NCBI GenBank assembly: GCA_902806575.1
Contig: CADCXD010000005.1
Location: 3,162,001-3,226,000 of the forward strand
Direction of reading: 5' to 3'
Source: Jackrogersella multiformis
Lineage: Eukaryota; Ascomycota; Sordariomycetes; Xylariales; Hypoxylaceae
Length of the DNA: 64,000 nucleotides
Part shown: positions 12,320-23,604 of the stretch, piece after piece
Layout of the letters: each line of letters opens with the position of its first letter
How positions within the stretch are numbered: the stretch's first letter is position 1
Made by a program: the position numbers and the translations under genes
The notes under the pieces: generated by a model
What the model was told of the DNA's origin: nothing
The model's input: the letters and a program-made list of their open reading frames with translations, nothing else
The model's database searches: none

Positions 12320-13241
12320 CTAGGTTAGATCGTCTCTAGTTTCCATCGCTATCGTCCTATCCCCATCCGCAATCCCTAACTCCCTGTCATCTGCGCGGGG
12401 CAGTTCGATATCAACGACCCACGGCAACTGCCTCGGAAACTCCTCGGTCGCCCCCTCGATCGCCGCGTTCACAAACAGCGTCTGCCCCCGCCGCAGCGGC
12501 GCCTCGCCGTCCGTGTCGCGCCTCGTCCTCGTCAGGTCCGACAGCTTCGCGATGGCCGTCGAGGCGCCGTTGTCGATAGCGTCGAAGTGCGTCGGCGCGG
12601 CGCCGATACGCGCCCCAGCCCGCGTGCACGTGCCCGAAGCAGTGCAGCTTCGGCTGCGCGCGCGCCACGGCTTGGAACAGGTCCGGACACCCGATCCGCT
12701 GCCCCGAGGCCCCCGCGTCCAGGATCCCGCGCGGCGGCCCGTGCGTCACGACCACGTCCACGCCCGCGGGGATCGCGAACCGCCGCCCCTCCCGCGGCGC
12801 GTACCGGAACCCCCACGACTCGTGCGGCGACGGCGTGAACGGGCTCGCGAAGACGGCCAGGCGCGCGCCCTCGGGCAGCACGTGGATGCCCTCGCCCGCG
12901 GCGGCGGCGAGCAGCGCGGCGGCCTCGCCGTAGGCGCCGAACTCGCGCGCGACGAGGGCCGGGTCGAGGGGCGCGGCCGGCGACGCCGCCACGATGCGCC
13001 GGAAGCCGGGCTCGTCCAGCGCGAAGTCGTGGTTCCCCGGGACGACGAGCTTGAGGGGCGCGCGGACGCCGCGGAGGAGGGCGAGGGCGGCGCGGAACTT
13101 GCCTAGCTTGGACTCTTCGGTCAGGTCGCCGCAGTGGATGGCTACGTCGATGGCGAGGTTGGGCGGGAGGGGTGGGGGCGCCGACGCGCCATGTGTGTCG
13201 GAGAGGATGAGGAATTTGGTTCGGATGTTTGGGGTGGGCAT
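12320..13241 (-). CDS. Calcineurin-like metallophosphoesterase with one frame break
   Basis: Predicted metal-dependent phosphoesterase, with the motif series of the MPPED-like fungal family: LSDTHG (D-x-H), HCGDL, GNHD, VVTHGPP and CFGHVHAGWG. These supply the two-metal ligands. The continuous frame from ATG 13,241 gives normal sequence up to GHVHAGWGAYR, then turns into Arg-rich nonsense and stops at 12,411. One base over, from about 12,600 down to a stop at 12,320-12,322, another frame reads FDAIDNGASTAIAKLSDLTR and later GQTLFVNAAIEGATEEFPRQ, the expected family C-terminus. No GT-AG intron fits, so a single-base insertion (or 2-base deletion) at about 12,590-12,620 breaks the gene, or the assembly is wrong at this GC-rich site. 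The gene is far more GC-rich than its neighbours. The cellular substrate is unknown. Confidence 0.82.
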
Positions 13242-13733
13242 CTTGGATGGATGGATGGGTGGTTTGGTGGGGGATAGGGAGGTGGGTTTTATTTTGGGTG
13301 AGTATAAAGACGTTTGTGTTTTGGTGGTTTGTTGTAAGTTAAGCGGTATGTCAACAAATCCAATATTGGTATTTATATCCTCGAATAACGAAACTTAACT
13401 GCTACTAAGCTTTCAATCAGGACCTCTAAAGCTTATATCCCGATCAATCAGCGGAATGGGATGCTCTTTAAACATTAGGTTGGTTTAAACCATGCCGCCA
13501 CTTAGCCCCTATCTCACCGTAACGCTTACTAGGTCAATCGTTTCTTGCTAGCTAATGACTGATGGATATCGGACGGAACGTTAAGTTTTATGATTAGTGA
13601 AGGACATTGTAAATCACTAGATTCGATTTATAAGAGCCACTGTAAGTAATGTTTGAGTTATAAACGAGTGACTCTATCAGCGACGAATATCCCACAAAAC
13701 TGACAACCTAGGGGATAAGCCTGTTCTCTCCGA
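13242..13733. other. Intergenic
   Basis: Upstream of the metallophosphoesterase and downstream of the small secreted protein gene. I see no coding signal or RNA gene. Confidence 0.5.
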
Positions 13734-14105
13734 CTACTTGCAATTATTCGGGTCAAAAGAGCTGGTGATGAACCTGAACGAGCTCGCAAAGACGTGGCCA
13801 GATAGGTCCTTGCAAGGTTCACCAGGTGGCTGTGCCATACACTCATTCTGGCAGCCACAATTTGCGTCTGGGCTGAAGACCAAGTTCGCGACGAGATCAA
13901 ATAAATTTCCGGCTGTGAACTGAATCGAATGCCGCCCGGATTGGTTATCAAGACAGGTGGGATTGCTGGTGCTCACCCACCCTCCGCAGTTCTGGGTGCA
14001 TTTAGTATCGTCACAGAACCGCGCCCAGCTTGCTGCTGTGAACATGGGAGCTGCGGCGGCCATAAGGAGCACGAGCTTGACCATCTTTAAGCACACGGGG
14101 TTCAT
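13734..14105 (-). CDS. Small secreted cysteine-rich protein
   Basis: A 123-residue single-exon frame. A second Met at residue 8 (14,084) begins a clean signal peptide, MVKLVLLMAAAAPMFTAASWA, with likely cleavage just after. The mature part of about 95 residues has nine Cys (RFC, KC, NC, TC, NCGC, NEC, PC and a penultimate C), high for its size and compatible with disulfide-stabilised extracellular proteins. No family was recognised. Small Cys-rich secreted proteins in plant-associated fungi are often effectors or antimicrobial proteins, but nothing in the sequence proves that here. It stands alone between two long intergenic regions. An odd Cys count would leave one unpaired or imply a dimer. 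Confidence 0.6.
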   Translation of the reverse strand: MNPVCLKMVKLVLLMAAAAPMFTAASWARFCDDTKCTQNCGGWVSTSNPTCLDNQSGRHSIQFTAGNLFDLVANLVFSPDANCGCQNECMAQPPGEPCKDLSGHVFASSFRFITSSFDPNNCK

Positions 14106-16111
14106 TAAGCGTTACTTTCTCTTGAGTTCTGGAGTATCATCTAGTTAGCAAGTTCTCTAGGGGATAACTATGGGTTTACTTACTGTAATACCTATTGTCT
14201 TTACCTACGGTACTTAGGTATTGCAGTTGGTATGCAATGTATGGATTTAACTTAGTCCTATGCCGTCACATAAAGTTGTGAGGACACCTATCCATTGGAT
14301 CTTCCTTGCCCAACGGGAGTCTATATTGAGTGTCGAATTGATCGGTACCTATTTAAAGGACCATATAATTATGTCTAGCCTAGTTACTATTTAGGGAGAT
14401 AGACGTACCAATACCTCACTCGTGTGAAGCAGACCTCGTCATCATCGAATTTTACAACACTGGCGCTCTATGAAGTGAGTTTCTTCGTCATTTAATATAG
14501 GAACCCCTATTTGGCTATCAGCATTCTAAATTGGGTTGTCATATAGGGAAAACTGCACCTTGCCTTTTCAAGGACGTAAACTTTTCAGAATAGTAAAAAT
14601 ACACAAGCTGAGAAACTCTTAATATGTTGTTTTGACAAAGATCGACCTCGATATGTTCAACCATATGCTGATCCTTCCAGTTTCAGGAATCTCTGTTCAA
14701 GTAACACCTAGCGTAGGAAGACGTAGCTATTATATAGTTCCCGTTCACCCCGCCTTTTGTCTTTTTTTGCCGCTGCTTGCGTGAGCAGTGGTGATGTGCT
14801 TTAGTAAGAAAAGCATGATATACATGTCCACTATTCGGCAGTCAGCCGACGCTGACCCGGTGCCATAGAGCCGGAGGTTGGCCCGTCCGGATGACTGGAC
14901 CAGTGCTGGAGAACATGCTGCAGAACATGATACAGAATATTACACGTTGGATATATTCATGATACACGTCTAAACTATAATTTGGAAAAGCTCCACTTGT
15001 TCAGAGTCCGATATGAGACCTGTTTTGGTCTCTATACTTATATACTACTTGCTATAGAAATGTAAACCCTTACATAAGATTCGAGGTAGCCCATGACGAC
15101 TTTCATCAAAAGATTTCCAAGACGGCACACCTAATCTAGGGGGTAACGGTATTAAGATGGTAGATATAAAGTGTTTTTATAGAAGCTGGCACATGTGATG
15201 ATGTAAGAATGCATGGTTTTAAGATGCAACTAAATCGCATGAAGCCGCCATAAACAGGTTTGTGCGTGCCTTATTATCATAGACTTGTTAGAGTCGATAC
15301 GAGGAGAAAGATCTTGACCTATATTGCATCCCCAGGATCTATTCCCTCATTTATAAACAATATTATATATTATCTCTACAATAATCCGAAAAGTGAAAGA
15401 TCGCCATCACATGCTTGAAATTTTGCTGACCCCAACGGGATTTTAATTATATAATTATATCTCCCCCAAGATAAGTTGCTACTCCCGAGTGTGCCGGGGG
15501 GTATAGGCTCGAGAGCAACTGTTTCAAATGCCTTGAAGCATGCATGGCATAATATCTCCTGCACGGCAATAGATCTGGGATCCAATAATAGCAAGATAAA
15601 TTGGCTGCTAGATCCAGTTGCGGCCAAGCGGAACCCGGTTGAGATACGGTCGGCTCTCCTCCGGGCCTTAATTTATGTTAAATATCACAGCACAGATGCA
15701 CGGTGACGATCCCCCATCCATGCCTCTAACGCCATAACTTATTATTATCACGCCCTATCTGCAAATCAAGCTTTACTAGTTGCCCTTAAGCCGCTGGTGA
15801 TCCGTTGGATCCCTGGGGGAATCACCCGGGAAGGGGAAGCAACACGCTAGTCATTCCTGCGCCTCCGATCGAGCCTGCGAGACATCTTGTCTCGGACTGC
15901 TGTGTTCATAACTACATCCCTGGCCGCGGCCAAATATCGACAGAAACGCCGGATCAGGATGCCCAGGTCGATATCTAGTTGTCGCTAGGACTTCGTCGCA
16001 GTTCCGTCTATTTTAGTTAAGTCGAGTACCTCTAGCCAAAATTGTGGCGAGCGACATACAGCTTCGACGTTGATAGCAATGAGCCCTGACCGGCGCGCTG
16101 GGCTATCGAAT
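14106..16111. other. Long intergenic region
   Basis: About 2 kb of mixed composition. Short frames on both strands (for example 15,376-15,706) show no family motif and overlap each other, so I treat them as chance. A GC-richer stretch at about 15,780-16,020 directly precedes the cutinase gene and may be its promoter. No tRNA or repeat was seen. Confidence 0.5.
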
Positions 16112-17148
16112 ATGGCTTCCCTTCTGCTCCTGTCCCTAACCATGTGCGTCGCCGTGGTATCAGCGCTTCCAGCAGGCGTCCAACCTCGCCAGTCGTGGAC
16201 TGTTGGCTATTGGGCGCACGAAATGACGGAGTTTGGGTGCAGACCTATCATACTTATCTTCGCGAAGGCTACTATCGAGCCCGGGAACATGGTATGTGCT
16301 CTACCTAGCTTCCGCGTTGAAGCCGCAGAAACAATGGCGACAGTGTAAATCAAGGATATGTCGCTAACATAATTTCAAGGGCAATACTGTTGGGCCAGCA
16401 TTGTCGGATGGGCTGAAGGCAATTTTCGGACCGGCCAACGTCGCGACTCAGGGGGTGGACTATTGGGGGTTTATAGAGACCAACTTCTACCCCGGCGGAG
16501 CACCGCCATGGGGTATTTACGACATGCAGCTGCTGTTGAATGCGGCGGCGACATGTCCAGACTCAAAGATCGTTGCCGCAGGCTACAGGTAATTATACAC
16601 CCAGCATCAGCCCCAACCTCAACCTCAAGCCCCTTAGATATCTCCGGTCAGCACATCCGTTTTCTAACATCAGCTCTTGCGTCCCCACCGCTAACCAAAC
16701 CCTTAGCCAAGGAGCAGCCCTCACGCACCGGGCGATCGAGGGGCTAAGCCAAGCCGTGAAGGACAAGATCATAGGCGTGGTGACCTTCGGGGACACGCAG
16801 ACGCTGCAGGACGGGGGCCGGATCAAGAACTTCGACGTGAACCGGACGCTCATAATCTGCAACGTGGGCGACGTCGTGTGCGCCGGTACGCTGTACGTCT
16901 TCCCCGTGCACTTCGACTACGTGAAGTGGGTGCCCACCGCCGCCTACTACCTCGCCACCAAGCTGATGGCCGACGCCGCCATAAAGCCGTGGCCGAACGG
17001 GAGTTTCGTGTTTCCTAATGTCACGGTACCGGTCATGCCGACGATCCCGCCGCCGCCGCAGCCGTCCTGGGCGGTTCCGCTCTCGCTTCCTCCGTTGCCG
17101 ACACCGCAGGACCCTGGCGTTATAAATTCAAATGAGCTTTTGACCTAA
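16112..17148 (+). CDS. Cutinase-family secreted esterase
   Basis: Secreted serine esterase of the cutinase/acetylxylan esterase family (alpha/beta hydrolase, CE5), acting on cutin-like polyesters or acetylated xylan. Exons are 16,112-16,291, 16,380-16,588 and 16,707-17,148; the introns have gtatgt/caag and gtaatt/ttag borders, giving 276 residues. Splicing exon 2 to 3 creates the nucleophile motif GYSQGA, split inside the Ser codon, which confirms that junction. The catalytic Asp is in CNVGDVVCAG and the His in FPVHFDYV. The signal peptide is MASLLLLSLTMCVAVVSA; an earlier ATG at 16,070 would add 14 residues. The usual RGT/RGTxEPGN region near the oxyanion hole reads AKATIEPGNMG here, losing the Arg-Gly pair. 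The C-terminal tail is Pro-rich. Exact substrate unknown. Confidence 0.9.
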
Positions 17149-18092
17149 TATTGTGCTATGTCTATACTTGTTTGCTTTAGACTTCAATGTTTCGTTTTAT
17201 ACGCATATGGCGTGGTTCAACACCAGTAATTATTGACACTAGGTACGCATCTAAGAGGATGATCCGTTGCGAAAAGGGGGATAGCATGGGGGTGCCGACA
17301 GGAGTTGAGACTTTGAGCATAGAGCTTTAGAGGTGCATAATCGTCGATAGATTTCCAAAGAGATGCAATGATCATCATGACGAATATTGTTTACAGCGAT
17401 TGAATGGGAATCAGTAAACAGTATTATGATAGACATGAATCCTCTAGCGACCTCATTCATGACAACGAACAACCGAGCAAAGCATGTAGTGGTGAATTAG
17501 CCGACGAGGACACACCCATATAAGTCAAACTTCGTCATTTATCTAGACCTTAGCCTGTGGTGTTGATATCGCCCACTTTACTGTAGATTGTTCGATTATA
17601 GGTAATTAATAAGACTAATTACCTACTTTTCCAGCTTAAACAACACATCTTCCAGCTTCACCAACACCCCGTCGCGTATTTCCCACAAGACCGGAAAAGG
17701 TATTATTATCATCATAATCGTAAGTTCAGTATATAATATGTACTTTCACAAGTTTTGATTCCTACCAACAGAGCGCGACACCGCCTGACTCTGCAAGGCG
17801 ATCACTTCCTCGACACTCGACACTCGACAGACGACGAACCGAGACGGGGAAGAAGAACAACGTCCTCGACGTCGAATCTATCCTCAAAAATAAATAAAAT
17901 AGAACAAGTCAACCTCCCTTTATCGAACGCCTCGGGCCTCTCCCACCCTTACCCCTGCAAACAGTGCCGACATCGAAACTCCGATGGGTAGCCAGGTAGA
18001 TATACTCCGAGCACTCCTCCCTCGCTTCCCTGCGTGTCCAACTTGTTGATGATAAATCCTCTTCCCACGACTCGTGGCGTCTCCGATCGTGT
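17149..18092. other. Intergenic, convergent gene ends
   Basis: The region between the cutinase stop and the kinesin stop. Small frames on both strands lack coding character. No RNA gene or repeat was recognised. Confidence 0.5.
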
Positions 18093-21000
18093 TTATTTCT
18101 TGGCTTTGGCTGCACTTCCGCCGCCGCCGCCCATCTTGACCTTCTGGGCCTGTGAAAATCGTTAGCCGTCCGCAACCTAATAACAAATAACACGCTGTTT
18201 TGGGAGAAACCTGGATGCTCTCGTGTGGGGGATAACTTACATCTTTTGCGAACTCCAAGCTCCTGACCGTCTCGTTCTCGTTCTCCTTGAGCGGGCTCAC
18301 CATGACGAACATCAGCGTGCGACACCCCTTTCCGAGGGACGGCCGTAGCAGCTGGGTGAGGGTGTACGATCGGAAGTCCACGCCCTCGGTCTTGCCCTGG
18401 CCTAGGCTCGACAGCACGGTCCGCAGATAGCTCAGCGACGAGTTGATCTCGACGCCTTCCTTGTAGATCTGGTCTCCTCGTGCCTTGTCCGGTGATTCCG
18501 AGCCCGCCAGGTCGATCAGGTTCAGCGTGCCCTTGCGCGTTCGAATCACTTCGCCGGCTTCGTTCGTCTTCGTCCCGATGATCTTGAGGACGAGAATGGA
18601 GTGAGAACGCGATGACCGGTCGTTCATCGCGGTAGCTGCTGTGTGCCGGTTGCTGTCTGCTGTGCGGATCATCTCGTCGAGGTCTCTCTCCTCCTGCAGA
18701 AGAGTGAAAGAGTGGCCTTTGATGTTCAGGTCGTCACTGATCGACTCCACTGTGAGTGGCTCGGGCTTTGCGCTACGCGATGCCAGTAGATCGTATAGCT
18801 TGTCTTGGTAGACCTCTAAGTAGCTGCCTTCGACGGTGTATTCCCAGCCTAGAGCCTTTAGCCTGTCGACTTCGCTGAAGATCATGTCCTGCGTTCTGGG
18901 GATGATGCCGTCTCCCTTTCGACTCATCGTGTACGTCTTGCCCGAGCCGGTCTGGCCGTAGCAAAAGATGCAGACTTTCTTACCATCCATGACGGATTGT
19001 ACGAGTTGACTAATCTCGTCAAAGACGTCCTTGTTGGTACAGCGGTCGTCGAAGACGCGCTCGAAATTGAACTCTTTTGGCTTGCCAGGAATCATCTTGC
19101 CGGGTTCCCTGAAGTCTTCTCGCTCTGTGGGTATGCTGAGACCGTCGATTTTATCCTCGTCAAGCTCACTCACTCGCGGGTTGAACTTGATCAGGGATTC
19201 GCTCGCAGGGTCGGAAGGTGGTTTGATGCGACACATGACACGGATGTTCCCCTTTAACTCCTGCACTTGCTCAAAGAGCTTGTGCCGTCTCTCCTCCTCC
19301 TTGATTAGTCTATCTCGTAGTACTTTCGTTTCCTCATTGATCTTCATCTGGGCCGCTAATTCGATTTCCTGGACTCTTTTCTCGCAGTCCAACTGTACTG
19401 CTTTCCGCTGCTCTTCTAGACTCTGGATACGCTCTGAACTGAAATCTAATTTCTGGCTTAGAAGACTAATTTGTCCTCCTAAGTGACCTTTGTCTTTGGA
19501 AAGGCTTTCCTCGGCATCTTCAGCTCTCTTTCTGAGACGATCGATCGTTTTGAGGTTCTCTTCGATGTGAATTTGAAGGGCGCGTTGGTCTTCTTCCGCT
19601 TTTCTCAAGCTATCTTCAAACTCTCGCATTCGAAGGGATTTGCTCTTGAGGTCCTTTTCGAGATTGTGTATTTGGTGTTCGTGCTCTCGCTTCTGATGAT
19701 CGAGGTCGTTACGAAGCTTCTTATTCTCATGCGATAGATTTTCGAGGCGTGCTTCAGCGTCGGCGCCACACTTCTCCTCGAACTCTTGTTGAAGTTTAGT
19801 TACCTTGCCCATCTCACGCTCATAGTCGTCAATCTTAGTTCTCAATTTTCTCTCATGGTCTGCAACTATATCCTCGCAATACTTATCATGGCGCCTCTGC
19901 TGGTCCTGAATATCAAAATTCAGGTTGCGGACTTGGCGCTCTGCATCGGCTAACCTGTCCATGAGCTTTGCCCTTTCTGCTTGCAAGTCGATTCGTTGGT
20001 CTTCCAGGCTCGTTACTGTTATATCTTAGAACCTAACAAATCTTGTGTTAAACGTGACAAGAACCGCCGCTTACCTCTCTTCTTCGCCATCTCAAGCTCT
20101 TCTTTGACGTTGAAACTGCTCTTCTCGGTAGTGCTCATGAACTCCTTTAGCCTCTGAAATTCGCAGTCCATTTTAACGATCTTCTCTTCGATCTCTGAGA
20201 CTATAAACCCCGTTATGTTAGAATCCTTAGTTAAGTACGGTCCCTTTGTAGGTGACGGGGACATGGCTATGATTGGGGTCTTCTTGAAAGCCTTGATGCT
20301 TTTCTCGACGCTGAGCAACAGTTGCTTGCACGGAGTTGTAGGGACCACTGAGTCTCTCCGCGCACCATCGCGGTGTGCTTCTTGAGGTTGGCCGCCACCA
20401 TCCCCACCCTCCTCCCGTCTGAGCACAGGTTGAGGGGCGGAGGGTGTAGGTGGTGGACGCATGCCTCGACTGTTGGAAGTCGCTTGAATTCCTTGCTTAG
20501 GTTCATTCTTTTCGTTGAGTGATAATGAATTGAACTTGTCGGAGATAGAGACTTCTCTAGCTGCTGGAAGAGGCTCTCTGTAGGTGGCCCCTGTCATGTC
20601 TTGGAAGGATTGGTACTTTCGGAGCTTTCTTGTTTGTAGGTTGGTGAAACTTGATTTGCTTGTGAGGTATTGAGGCATGGCTGGGGGCACTATACCATTG
20701 TTGCCCTGTTGTTGTTGCTGTCCTTCCTCACGTGTGCCCGTCGAAGTTGCGGGCCGCCCAACTCTAGTAGTCGACCGTGCTCGGGTATGTGTTACGCGTG
20801 ATCGGGAGGGAGGGCGGATGCCGTTGCCGAGGCTAATAGCATAGTTACCGTTACTGGAGGCATAGCTACTATTGCTGGTGTGTCGGGATGCTGGGGCGCC
20901 GTTGACGTTGGATCTCGCCTGTTCATCAGCTGTGTCAGTATACCAGCTAGCTCCCACAATAGTAAACCGACAACGAATAAACGAAAGCATGGCTAATGTT

Positions 21001-21465
21001 TGCACCTATTACTACGACTAATAGCCAAAACACGAGGGATGGGAGTCCATGTGCTCTTTATGGTCGCCATTATGTGGATTTAGGAAGGTTCTCTTGTCTT
21101 GGAGATGCATAGACAATAGCATAGAACCATCTGTCGACTCATTGACGAGGGGTTGTCGAGTGATGTCGAGACAGCTAAATGCGAAATCTACTTACGGTAT
21201 CTCTCAAGGACATGCCTCTGACGTTCTGGGAGGTTAGTTGAGAGGCGGCGGTAGGCTTGTCGGGAAACTCGGCGGCCCTCTTAGATAGAGGAACCCTCTT
21301 CGCATCGGATTGTACAGCTATATCTCGTCGCTGTGAGTAGACGCGATCAGGATTCTCGACGAATGGATCGTTCGCACCTGGTGTTGGGACACCGCGCTTC
21401 AGTGGATTTGCAGAGGGAATCGATGCTGCAGATTGCGATCGCACATTGCTCTGGGAGTTTGTCAT
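18093..21465 (-). CDS. Kinesin-14 (C-terminal motor, KlpA/Kar3 type)
   Basis: Minus-end-directed microtubule motor; in fungi these act in spindle assembly and karyogamy. Exons are 21,465-21,196, 20,918-20,075, 20,015-18,241 and 18,149-18,093, total 981 residues. The first intron (277 bp) is long for this genome; the others are 59 and 91 bp. Residues 1-370 are Ser/Pro/Arg-rich and disordered, about 375-630 form a long coiled coil, then comes the class-specific neck ELKGNIRVMCRIKP and a C-terminal motor. Motor motifs: CYGQTGSGKTYTM (P-loop), NDRSSRSHSILVL (switch I), NLIDLAGSES (switch II). The last small exon gives a Gly-rich, Lys-rich tail (QKVKMGGGGGSAAKAKK). Without splicing the last intron the frame runs on as unrelated sequence, which supports this exon. 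The exon 1 junction is the least certain. Confidence 0.93.
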
Positions 21466-22506
21466 CTCGTGCAGACCGCCGCTGTTAGGGACAGAGGTTG
21501 AGACAGAGGTTGAGAACTGAGGAATTCGAGTTATGGGCTTTTGGAGGCCCGTCGCTCTATGTTGCTGCGATCATGGTTAGTTGTAGCCCCCTATTGCTAC
21601 CTTATCAATTTGACTTGGTTCGACGACATACCAAATTCTCTCCCTCCATATTCTCGAGCTAGAGAAGTCGAGGCAAGAGGAAAACAAATAGCAAATCGAA
21701 TTGCTAAAGGTCGCGCGACAAGCTCGAAAGCAAAAATAAGAAAGATGCCAGTGTTTATAATAGTATTCAAACCCGAGGATAACTCAGATTTATTGGAGGG
21801 TATATTATTCTTCCATATAGCGACGTAGCGACGTTAGGATGATTAAGGACGTATTGATGGATAAGAGTGTGAAGTGGACTTTGAATCATTGAATTCATCG
21901 CATTGAATTGTGCAAAGTCTTGGTCGTGCATTAGTAAATGTTGGCGTTGGTAATTGTTGACCGGGCAACGAGACTCCAAAACAATTTAGGGCGTATTAGG
22001 TAATGTACCCAGGTAGGTATTATTTGGGGAAACTTTGGAGATTTCAAATGTGGGACGTAACTAGGTAGAGACAAGCTGACAAGGTGGAGTTGAATCAACT
22101 TTCGTACTTGGTCCGAGTTTTCTAATTTTTTGTCTCACTTATCGGACCTAAAAGTTGATACTAGAGCTGGCGTGGGGGAAAGTTTAAGCGTTAGGTACCT
22201 ACCCTAGCGCAGAGGTTAGATTTACTTTAGGTTTCTTCACATGCCAGAAGAACCCTGACGCCATCGAATCATCTACAATTATACCAACGGTTCTAAAATC
22301 CTTGTGCGATTATTATTTTCTTACACATCTAACTAAACCATCTAACTATTTAACACTTATCTTAGACTCCTCTTTTCGCTGGCGCCCCGTTACCGTTTCT
22401 GTCCAACCTCAGCCTTCTATATCAGCTTGATGTCTCGGTAGTTAGAATCTACGCAGACTTGTGTCAGCACTCGACATCCTCTAGCTACACAGTAACTCAT
22501 ACCACC
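21466..22506. promoter_or_regulatory. Shared upstream region of two divergent genes
   Basis: About 1 kb between the kinesin-14 gene (-) and the acyltransferase gene (+), which are divergently transcribed. The DNA is A/T-richer near the kinesin side and holds CCTA/TAGG tracts near 22,010 and 22,195. No specific operator was recognised. Confidence 0.45.
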
Positions 22507-23604
22507 ATGGAGAAATATAGCCAGTTCCGCGATAGGGGTAAGCTTGAATTCTTCAGCGCCAAGTCCTAACTATCTCAAATATCTCGAAAAGAGTATGATA
22601 CTAGTATTGGACACGTGTCTAACTGCGCGCAAACAGGATCCGGCATCTCGCCCTTCATCCCCTCCACGACTCCGACATCGACCCTATCTACGCTCATGCA
22701 CGGAGCCATCTTCCTCTTCCGGCTGCCGTTCTTCCTATCGTACAGCGCATTCTTCTTCATCGTCCTCGACCACCTCCCCTCTTTCCTGATCCCCCAGGTC
22801 GCTCGTAAGCTATTGCTATGGACATTGCTCGGCATCCCGGGAATCTGGTGGGTGGACCTACAGCTCGACGGCGTCAAGCGCGGCTCGTTATCGCAGCAGC
22901 CTAGTTCGCGCTTCCCCGGCAATTCCCGGCGCTCCGTCATCGCCGCCCAGTTCACCAGTCCCATCGACGCCCTTTACCTCGCCGCCATCTTCGACCCCAT
23001 ATTCACCGTGTCGTACCCGAACACCCGCAAGGTCCAGCGCGTTTCCCTCTTGCGCGCCATCCTGCTCGCCCTGTCGCCTCCCGCGCTCTCCCCTCCTTCT
23101 CCGAACAACCTAACGACTCTGCGCGCGCTGGTCGAGCAGAACCCCCACCGCGTCATAGCCGTGTTCCCCGAGATGAGCACCACCAATGGCAAGGGCATCC
23201 TCCCCTTCTCGCCCTCCCTCCTATCCGCCCCGGCCGACGCCCAGATCTTCCCGGTCAGCATGCGGTACACGCCGCCCGACATCACGACGCCCATCCCGGG
23301 CGCCTACCTCTCCTTCCTGTGGAAGCTGCTCAGCCGCCCCACCCACCTCATCCGGGTGCGCATCGCCGAGGGCGTAGCCAACAACTCGGCCGTCGCGACC
23401 ACGAACGGGGACGACCTTCTGAACGGCGTCGCGGAGAAGGTCAGCAGCGATGAGCCCGACACCGCGCGCCTGACGCCCGAGGAGCAGGCCCTACTCGACA
23501 AGGTCGCCGAGGCCCTCGCGCGGCTCGCGCGCAACAAGAGAGTCGGCCTGACGCTGCGGGACAAGGCCGCCTTCATTGGCGCCTGGGGCAAGGGCCGGAA
23601 GTAA
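22507..23604 (+). CDS. LOA1/Vps66-like lysophospholipid acyltransferase
   Basis: Likely membrane acyltransferase of the PlsC superfamily, close to yeast Vps66/Loa1 (lysophosphatidic acid acyltransferase linked to lipid droplets and vacuolar sorting). Exon 1 is 22,507-22,537 with an ACCACCATGG start context; the intron is 22,538-22,636; exon 2 is 22,637-23,604, total 332 residues. Splicing gives the N-terminus MEKYSQFRDRGSGISPFIP, which I recognise from fungal members of this group. A hydrophobic segment at about residues 40-85 would anchor it. The catalytic HX4D region reads QFTSPIDALY, with the His position occupied by Phe. The FPE-type motif reads FPEMSTTNGKGILPF, matching the acyl-acceptor motif of PlsC proteins. 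The altered HX4D makes activity less certain. Confidence 0.82.

Noticed and set aside
12513..13106. 197-residue + strand frame opposite the metallophosphoesterase
   Set aside because: An Arg/Gly-rich shadow frame caused by the very GC-rich antisense gene.
15376..15706. Overlapping small frames on both strands
   Set aside because: No family signal, no signal peptide, and the two strands compete for the same DNA.
17251..17472. 73-residue - strand frame after the cutinase gene
   Set aside because: No recognisable domain and atypical composition; probably chance.
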